Part shown: positions 1 to 4,158 of the stretch, piece by piece
Layout of the letters: each line of letters starts with the position of its first letter
How positions within the stretch are numbered: position 1 is the stretch's first letter
From: Bacteroidota bacterium
Lineage (GTDB): Bacteria; Bacteroidota; Bacteroidia; Bacteroidales; JAAYUG01
Length of the DNA stretch: 6,527 bases
NCBI GenBank assembly: GCA_021812865.1
Contig: JAKAMP010000172.1
Span: 1 to 6,527 of the forward strand
Reading direction: 5' to 3'
Notes under the pieces: model-generated
Database searches by the model: none
The model's input: the letters and a program-made list of their open reading frames with translations, nothing else
Told to the model about the DNA's origin: nothing
Position numbers and translations under genes: made by a program

Positions 1-158
1 TCGGGAACCGCACGTTGAGGCGAAGCCGAAATCCCGGACGCGTAGCGATCGGGAACCGCACGTTGAGGCGAAGCCGAAATCCCGGACGCGTAGCGATCGG
101 GAACCGCACGTTGAGGCGAAGCCGAAATCCCGGACGCGTAGCGATCGGGAACCGCACG
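1..158. repeat. 48-bp tandem repeat array (three perfect copies plus a partial)
   Basis: Three identical 48-bp units lie at 1-48, 49-96 and 97-144, and a fourth copy matches for 14 bp (145-158) before the sequence diverges. The left end may continue outside the window. Each unit contains CGGGA (2-6 in copy 1) and TCCCG (32-36), which can pair around a small GGC-GAA-GCC hairpin; TCCCG can equally pair with the CGGGA of the next copy (50-54). The unit length is a multiple of three and the unit is free of stops in five of six frames, so the open frames running through it are a by-product and do not indicate a protein. Identical copies imply recent expansion or active homogenisation. I read it as an intergenic minisatellite of unknown role; it is not CRISPR because there are no spacers. 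Confidence 0.95.
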
Positions 159-164
159 ACATAT

Positions 165-251
165 CATCCGCCGAGGCAGAGACCACCAGACCAGTCAGAC
201 CAGTCAGACCAGACAGACCATCCGCCGCGGCGGAGACCAGACAGACCATCC
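165..251. repeat. Low-complexity patch: 9-bp tandem repeats, 17-bp direct repeat, 14-bp palindrome
   Basis: GACCAGTCA is repeated at 189-197 and 198-206, then with one mismatch (GACCAGACA) at 207-215, with the start of a fourth copy at 216-220. GACCAGACAGACCATCC occurs twice, at 207-223 and 235-251. Between these copies lies the perfect palindrome TCCGCCGCGGCGGA (221-234). A diverged copy of the palindrome region is visible at 166-179 (ATCCGCCGAGGCAGAG begins at 165). The patch directly follows the 48-bp array but shares no sequence with it. No coding role is supported. It could be remnants of another repeat family or a structured non-coding region; function unknown. Confidence 0.85.
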
Positions 252-401
252 ATTCACCTGATTTTTTCACTCTTTCGCCGATTTCCCCTTCCCTTTCCCC
301 CTTTTCTCCCCTTTCTTTGCCCTACATTCTCCCCATGCCCCTGCAACACTTTTCTCATCACACAGATTATAAATATGTTATATCCTTATGTTAAATAATT
401 G
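252..401. other. Gene-free spacer with a 37-nt pure pyrimidine run
   Basis: No credible gene is visible here. The + strand is uninterrupted pyrimidine from 282 to 318, within a wider C/T-rich stretch running to about 345. Composition then switches sharply to AT-rich from about 355 up to the repressor gene. The run is not an exact mirror repeat, so triplex formation is only a possibility. The nominal open frame that enters here from the repeat array is a chance frame. Confidence 0.7.
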
Positions 402-445
402 TAAACTCAGGAAACTTTTTATACGAAAATTGTTTCTATAGTTTA
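402..445. promoter_or_regulatory. Imperfect inverted repeat, candidate operator for the TetR-type repressor
   Basis: The left arm at 402-415 has the form TAAACT-nnn-GAAAC and the right arm at 432-445 has the form GTTTC-nnn-AGTTTA. Eleven of fourteen positions are complementary, with a 16-nt spacer (416-431). The right arm begins at the G of the proposed -33 TTG (430-432), so a bound repressor would block RNA polymerase. The site lies upstream of the expected transcription start, so it would not form an mRNA hairpin, which favours a protein-binding site. TetR-family repressors usually bind such palindromes next to their own gene. The region is AT-rich, so a chance match cannot be excluded. Confidence 0.5.
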
Positions 446-461
446 TTTCTTTCTATTTTTG
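430..461 (+). promoter_or_regulatory. Bacteroidota-type promoter for the efflux operon
   Basis: TATTTTTG at 454-461 fits the Bacteroidota -7 consensus TAnnTTTG exactly. A TTG at 430-432 lies 21 nt upstream, within the spacing known for the -33 element of this phylum. Transcription would be expected to start a few bases after 461, at or very near the repressor ATG at 466. This is the best match in the AT-rich stretch before the gene. It would drive the repressor and the two genes behind it, and possibly the pump if transcripts pass the 3734-4158 gap. Confidence 0.55.
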
Positions 462-465
462 CAGC

Positions 466-1116
466 ATGGACTCAGAATTACAAAATATTCTCGAACGCAT
501 CTTGGGCCTGTATAGAAAGTATGGGATAAAAAGCGTTACCATGGACGATGCTGCAGCCGAACTGGGTATCTCCAAAAAAACCTTGTACCAGTACTTTTCC
601 GATAAAGACGACCTGGTTTCCAAAACTATCGAGTACGAAGCATCCAAACGCATCAAAGAATTCGACGATATACAGGATAAAAACCAGGATGCCATCGCCG
701 AACTGCTTGAGGTCAGTCATTGCCTCAACCTCATCATCCAGGAATACAGCGCGGTGATTGAACACGACCTCAAAAAATATTACCCCTCCCATTACAACCG
801 TATACAGGAACTGCGCAGGGTAAACATGTACGAATCGGTCATCCGTAATATCCGGAAAGGCAAGAAGGAAGGTATATTCCGCTCCGACCTCAACGAGGAG
901 ATTATCGCCAAGATCTATGTCTCACGCATCATGTGCATGCACGAAAACCCGTTCTTCACCACCGGCGAACTCGCATCTTCCCAGGTCTTCTACGAAATCC
1001 TCTTCTACCATATACGGGGAATCGCCAACGAAAAAGGACTTCAGCTGCTCGACCAATATCTGAAACAGGATACCTATAAACTGAACAATAACCTTAGCGC
1101 CGCCGGACTGGCATAA
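466..1116 (+). CDS. TetR/AcrR-family transcriptional repressor
   Basis: This 216-residue protein has the usual TetR-family size and layout. Residues about 8-52 form the N-terminal DNA-binding domain, with the helix-turn-helix at about 25-44; the family pattern T-M-D-D-A-A then E-L-G-I-S-K-K-T-L-Y-Q-Y-F followed by S-D-K-D-D-L is clear. The rest is a helical ligand-binding and dimerisation region that is variable in the family, so the inducer cannot be predicted. The ATG at 466 is chosen because the next in-frame ATG (541) would remove helix 1 of the DNA-binding domain. There is no Shine-Dalgarno sequence, and a promoter-like -7 element ends only 4 nt before the ATG. The gene closes with tandem stops (TAA TAG) and the channel gene follows 48 nt later, so it very probably autoregulates this efflux operon. 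Family assignment is firm; the target is inferred from position. Confidence 0.96.
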   Translation: MDSELQNILERILGLYRKYGIKSVTMDDAAAELGISKKTLYQYFSDKDDLVSKTIEYEASKRIKEFDDIQDKNQDAIAELLEVSHCLNLIIQEYSAVIEHDLKKYYPSHYNRIQELRRVNMYESVIRNIRKGKKEGIFRSDLNEEIIAKIYVSRIMCMHENPFFTTGELASSQVFYEILFYHIRGIANEKGLQLLDQYLKQDTYKLNNNLSAAGLA

Positions 1117-1164
1117 TAGCGCAGTTTTTAACCAACAGATAACCAATTAAAATTGACAATAAAA

Positions 1165-2580
1165 ATGAACAAAGCTTTGATCGCGGGAACCTTACTCCTC
1201 TTCCTGAATATTCCCGCATGGAACCAGCAGAATAACAGCGCACCGCTTAAATTCTCCCTCTCCCAGGCGCAGGATTATGCCGTTACCAACAGCTATACCA
1301 CCCGCAACAGCAAACTCGACCTCGAAAGCGCAAGGAAAAAGGTACTCGAAACCACCGCCATCGGTCTGCCTCAGTTTACCATCGGCGCAAACTATCAGCA
1401 TCTTTTCAATATCCCTACCTTCTCTATTCCAACCACCGGAATAACCCAGTCAAAACTTACCGGTACAACCATTACTGATCTGGAACAAAAGGGAATCATC
1501 ACCCAGGTTCCGGTTTTTGGCGGAGATGCCTCTCAGTACTACGTCAAAACTCCGGGTATTCCCCTGGGTTCGCCGAACAATACCACTTTCAACTTTACCT
1601 TGTCCGAGTTAATTTTCAGCGGGGAATACATTGTCGGTCTGCAGGCCTCCCGCACCTTCAAGCAACTCTCCGAACAAGCCTACGCCAAAACCACCCTCAC
1701 CACTAAGGAACAGGTCGCCGATTCGTATTTCCTGCTCCTCATCCTCAGGGAAAACTTCTCCATCCTCTCCGATAACCTCAAAAACATGAATTCTACCCTC
1801 TCCGACATCACCCGTATGAAGGAAAAAGGCTTCGTCGAACAAACCGATGTGGACCAGATCGGCATTACGGTGAAAAATCTCGAAACAACCCTCAACTCCC
1901 TGAAGGGACAGATCGATGTGACCGGGAAACTCCTCAAATTCCAGATGGGCATCGACTTCGAACAACCCATCGAGCTTACCGACTCCCTCGCCGGCATCAT
2001 TAGCCAGACCAACACGATGTTGTTTGCTGGCGCTCAATTCAATGTCGATAACAGCATCGATTACCAGCTCATGAAAACCAATGAAGGCCTGTCGGCCCTC
2101 AGCCTCAAAAGAGAAAAATCCAAATACCTGCCCACCTTTTCAGCATTCTACCAGCACCAGGAACAAAGCAATCCTGCCGCCTTCAACTTCATGATGAAGG
2201 ATGTGCTGGGCGTGACCATGTCCTTCCCCATCTTCACCAGCGGATCCCGCATCGCTAAAGTATCACAGGCGAAAATGGACCTCGAAAAGAACCGGAACAA
2301 CCTTGACCTTACCCGCCAGTCGCTCATTATGGACTTTGAAAAATCTAAAAACGACTACCTCACATCCTGGGCTAACTCCAATACCAACAAGCAAAGCTAT
2401 GAGCTCGCCAAACGGGTGTACGAGAAAACCCTCATCAAATACAAACAGGGTATGGCTTCCAGCCTCGATCTCACCCAGAGCAATACGCAACTCCTTACCG
2501 CCGAAAGCAATTACTATACTTCCCTCCTTAACCTGCTCAACGCCAAATCGAAACTCGAACGCATACTCTCAGACAACTGA
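1165..2580 (+). CDS. TolC-family outer-membrane efflux channel
   Basis: This 471-residue outer-membrane factor would form the trimeric exit duct of the pump. Residues 1-18 look like a Sec signal peptide (basic MNK, then a hydrophobic run ending in I-P-A). The two outer-membrane efflux repeats (PF02321 type) cover about 30-260 and 295-468. Each has a beta pair that would lie in the barrel (68-79 with 143-151; 322-331 with 350-357) and long helices for the periplasmic tunnel. The signature Y-K-Q-G-M-A-S-S-L-D-L is at 426-436. The loop in the first repeat (about 82-139) is much longer than in the second (about 332-338) and is probably surface-exposed. The ATG at 1165 is preferred to the in-frame TTG at 1153 because it gives a clean signal peptide and follows an A-rich leader. 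It lies between the repressor and adaptor genes in one operon. Confidence 0.96.
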   Translation: MNKALIAGTLLLFLNIPAWNQQNNSAPLKFSLSQAQDYAVTNSYTTRNSKLDLESARKKVLETTAIGLPQFTIGANYQHLFNIPTFSIPTTGITQSKLTGTTITDLEQKGIITQVPVFGGDASQYYVKTPGIPLGSPNNTTFNFTLSELIFSGEYIVGLQASRTFKQLSEQAYAKTTLTTKEQVADSYFLLLILRENFSILSDNLKNMNSTLSDITRMKEKGFVEQTDVDQIGITVKNLETTLNSLKGQIDVTGKLLKFQMGIDFEQPIELTDSLAGIISQTNTMLFAGAQFNVDNSIDYQLMKTNEGLSALSLKREKSKYLPTFSAFYQHQEQSNPAAFNFMMKDVLGVTMSFPIFTSGSRIAKVSQAKMDLEKNRNNLDLTRQSLIMDFEKSKNDYLTSWANSNTNKQSYELAKRVYEKTLIKYKQGMASSLDLTQSNTQLLTAESNYYTSLLNLLNAKSKLERILSDN

Positions 2581-2608
2581 TTTTCCCCCATAGAAACAAT
2601 TCCATACC

Positions 2609-3733
2609 ATGATGTCAAAAAATTTCCGCAATACAATGAAAACAAAAGCGCTACTTGGTCTGGCCATCCTTGCGATGGTTTCATGCTCAGGCAACAAACA
2701 GGCTAAACTCGAAAGCCTCAAATCAAAGCAGGCTAAACTGAATGAACAGATTAAAACCCTCGAAGAACAGCTCGCACCCGCCGATTCCCTGAATCTGCTG
2801 AAGAACGCTTCATATGTGGTGGCGCAGCCGATAGAACCTTCTGTTTTCCACCATTATATCGAAGTGCTGGGCAAGCTCGACGGCGACGATAACGTTCCCA
2901 TCAGCGCCCGCGCTGCCGGAACCATCGAATCCATCAACGTTAACGTTGGCCAGAGGGTAGTTAAAGATCAGATCCTTGCCCGCATCGAAAGCAAGATGGT
3001 CGAGAAAAGCCTTTCCGACATGGAGGCCAACTACAAGTATGCCAATGATCTGTATGAAAAACAAAAGTCCCTTTGGCAACAGAACGTGGGTTCGGAAAAT
3101 GACTACCTGCGGGCCAAAACAAACAAGGAAAGTATGGAAGCGCGCCTCGCCTCCCTTAGGGAACAGCTCGATATGTATACCATCAAATCACCTATCAACG
3201 GTACCCTCGAGGAAAACAACATCAAGGTAGGCCAGTCCGTCGCCCCCGGTGTGCCCGTGATGCGCGTGGTGAACTTTGCCAGGCTCAAAGTAACGGCCGA
3301 CCTTGCTGAATCGTACGCCACCAGGGTACAGGAAGGCGACCATGTACTGGTGTATTTCCCCGACCTGAAAAAGGAAGTCACCGCGGTGGTCAATTTCTCC
3401 AGCCGGGTAAACCGTACCTTCTCCGTAGAAGCACGCATCAGCGATATCTCACCCGACCTGAAAGCCAATATGCTTGCCGTGCTGAAAATCAACGACTATA
3501 AAGCCCCGAATGCCCTCGTGCTCCCCATCGATGTGGTACAGAACGACCAGCAAGGCAACTATGTATTCGTTGCCAAACAACATTCTTCTGCCTATTCTGC
3601 AAAGAAAGTGCGTGTAACCACCGGCCAGTCATACAACGATATGATCGAGATCACCGGCGGACTGAAACCCGGCGATAAGGTCATAACCACCGGTTACCAG
3701 AACCTCGAAGATGGACAGCCAGTCAGGTTATAA
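2609..3733 (+). CDS. RND efflux membrane-fusion protein (periplasmic adaptor lipoprotein)
   Basis: This 374-residue HlyD/AcrA-type adaptor links the inner-membrane pump to the outer-membrane channel. It has a lipoprotein signal peptide with a lipobox-like L-A-M-V-S-C, so Cys26 would be lipidated. Residues about 30-56 are a short charged coiled coil ahead of the core. The barrel-sandwich (biotinyl-lipoyl-like) halves are about 95-127 (A-A-G-T-I-E-S-I-N-V-N-V-G-Q-R-V) and 190-222 (I-K-S-P-I-N-G-T-L). The helical hairpin at about 128-189 lies between them. A beta-barrel follows at about 224-296 and a membrane-proximal domain at 300-374 (G-L-K-P-G-D-K-V-I-T-T-G near the end). The start could be ATG 2609, 2612 or 2636; 2636 gives a compact lipoprotein signal with the Cys at 17, and I keep the longest form without strong preference. 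It starts 28 nt after the channel gene. Confidence 0.96.
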   Translation: MMSKNFRNTMKTKALLGLAILAMVSCSGNKQAKLESLKSKQAKLNEQIKTLEEQLAPADSLNLLKNASYVVAQPIEPSVFHHYIEVLGKLDGDDNVPISARAAGTIESINVNVGQRVVKDQILARIESKMVEKSLSDMEANYKYANDLYEKQKSLWQQNVGSENDYLRAKTNKESMEARLASLREQLDMYTIKSPINGTLEENNIKVGQSVAPGVPVMRVVNFARLKVTADLAESYATRVQEGDHVLVYFPDLKKEVTAVVNFSSRVNRTFSVEARISDISPDLKANMLAVLKINDYKAPNALVLPIDVVQNDQQGNYVFVAKQHSSAYSAKKVRVTTGQSYNDMIEITGGLKPGDKVITTGYQNLEDGQPVRL

Positions 3734-3867
3734 TGTGTGTCGATTATAATATTTTTCAAATTTTTAAAGATTGTTTCCATATGCTCCGAAATATTGCAAT
3801 CAGTAAAATGATCAATTTCTTTAAAAATTCGTGATAAATGCTAATCGGCTATAAAGATTCTCTATTC
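3734..3867. other. AT-rich left half of the adaptor-pump gap, with a 12-bp inverted repeat
   Basis: No gene is seen here. AATTTTTAAAGA at 3759-3770 and TCTTTAAAAATT at 3818-3829 are perfectly complementary, separated by 47 nt. Inside the spacer is the perfect palindrome ATTGCAAT (3793-3800). The sequence ATTGTTTC at 3770-3777 also occurs in the putative operator/promoter region (429-436). In a read-through transcript the arms could form a weak A/U stem that separates or stabilises the upstream message; in DNA they could be a binding site. The low complexity of the arms makes any function uncertain. I see no convincing intrinsic terminator directly after the adaptor stop. Confidence 0.6.
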
Positions 3868-3942
3868 TTAAGCCTCAAAGCACTGTACAAGCCATGCGGG
3901 AGGCTGTCCACGAAATGTGCGAACCCGGAGTTTTGCGGCCTC

Positions 3943-3964
3943 TGTCGCGCCAGACTGTGCGACA
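3943..3964. other. Perfect 6-bp hairpin in the interspersed element
   Basis: TGTCGC (3943-3948) and GCGACA (3959-3964) are exact reverse complements around a 10-nt loop. It is one of three stem-loops in the same short segment. Confidence 0.6.
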
Positions 3965-4076
3965 AGCAAAAGCTCCAGGTTGCCCGCCAGAACGACATAG
4001 TCGGGCTGGGATTTCGTGGGGCCCTTTTCCCCGCCTGCCATATGTTTGCCTGCTCATTGACGGGCAGGTTTCGTCT

Positions 4077-4102
4077 ATTTCTTTTGGGCAAACAAAAGAA
4101 AT
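4077..4102. other. Perfect 10-bp hairpin in the interspersed element
   Basis: ATTTCTTTTG (4077-4086) pairs exactly with CAAAAGAAAT (4093-4102) around the 6-nt loop GGCAAA. The arms are too long and exact to be likely by chance. They lie 56 nt ahead of the pump ATG. No U-run follows on either strand, so a classical terminator is not indicated. Confidence 0.8.
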
Positions 4103-4112
4103 GGACTCGGGT

Positions 4113-4136
4113 TTGGGGTGAAACCCCAATTATTTT
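4113..4136 (+). terminator. Terminator-like hairpin just upstream of the pump gene
   Basis: TTGGGGT (4113-4119) and ACCCCAA (4123-4129) form a perfect 7-bp stem with a GAA loop, followed by the T-rich TTATTTT (4130-4136). This resembles a short intrinsic terminator or attenuator reading on the + strand. The stem is short and the tail contains an A, so strength is doubtful. If active, it would lower pump expression relative to the adaptor and channel. It may simply be part of the inserted element. Confidence 0.4.
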
Positions 4137-4158
4137 AAGCCTATAAATCTTAATAAAC

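Larger units (their letters stand above)
3868..4142. repeat. Putative short interspersed element flanked by 8-bp direct repeats
   Basis: A segment of 259 bp (3876-4134), visibly richer in G+C than its AT-rich flanks, lies between two copies of TTAAGCCT (3868-3875 and 4135-4142). It contains several exact hairpins (3943-3964, 4077-4102, 4113-4129) and overlapping open frames on both strands, none with protein-like content. Such multi-frame openness is typical of structured non-coding repeats. The flanking 8-mer sits at both compositional edges, as a target-site duplication would. No transposase and no obvious terminal inverted repeats are present, so it would be non-autonomous. From memory it resembles recurrent intergenic sequences that yield spurious hypothetical ORFs in Bacteroidota genomes; this is an impression only. 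Other copies in the same genome would decide it. Confidence 0.55.

Noticed and set aside
1..158. CRISPR array
   Set aside because: Units are directly adjacent and identical over the full 48 bp, with no unique spacers.
15..398. 127-residue open frame with 16-residue repeats on the + strand
   Set aside because: It only reflects the 48-bp repeat, which is open in five of six frames, and then runs through low-complexity and pyrimidine-rich DNA. No domain or sensible C-terminus is visible.
1144..1155. CAATT-AA-AATTG palindrome before the channel gene as a second operator
   Set aside because: It is short, A/T-only in its core, and lies inside an operon leader; chance is the simpler explanation.
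1153..1164. TTG start for the channel gene
   Set aside because: It would add only M-T-I-K ahead of a good signal peptide that begins at the ATG at 1165.
1609..2037. 142-residue minus-strand open frame
   Set aside because: Shadow of the channel gene, with Gly/Glu/Val-rich content and no recognisable motif.
4041..4048. TATGTTTG, a TAnnTTTG match as an internal promoter for the pump
   Set aside because: There is no TTG at the required spacing upstream, and the surrounding DNA is G/C-rich element sequence.
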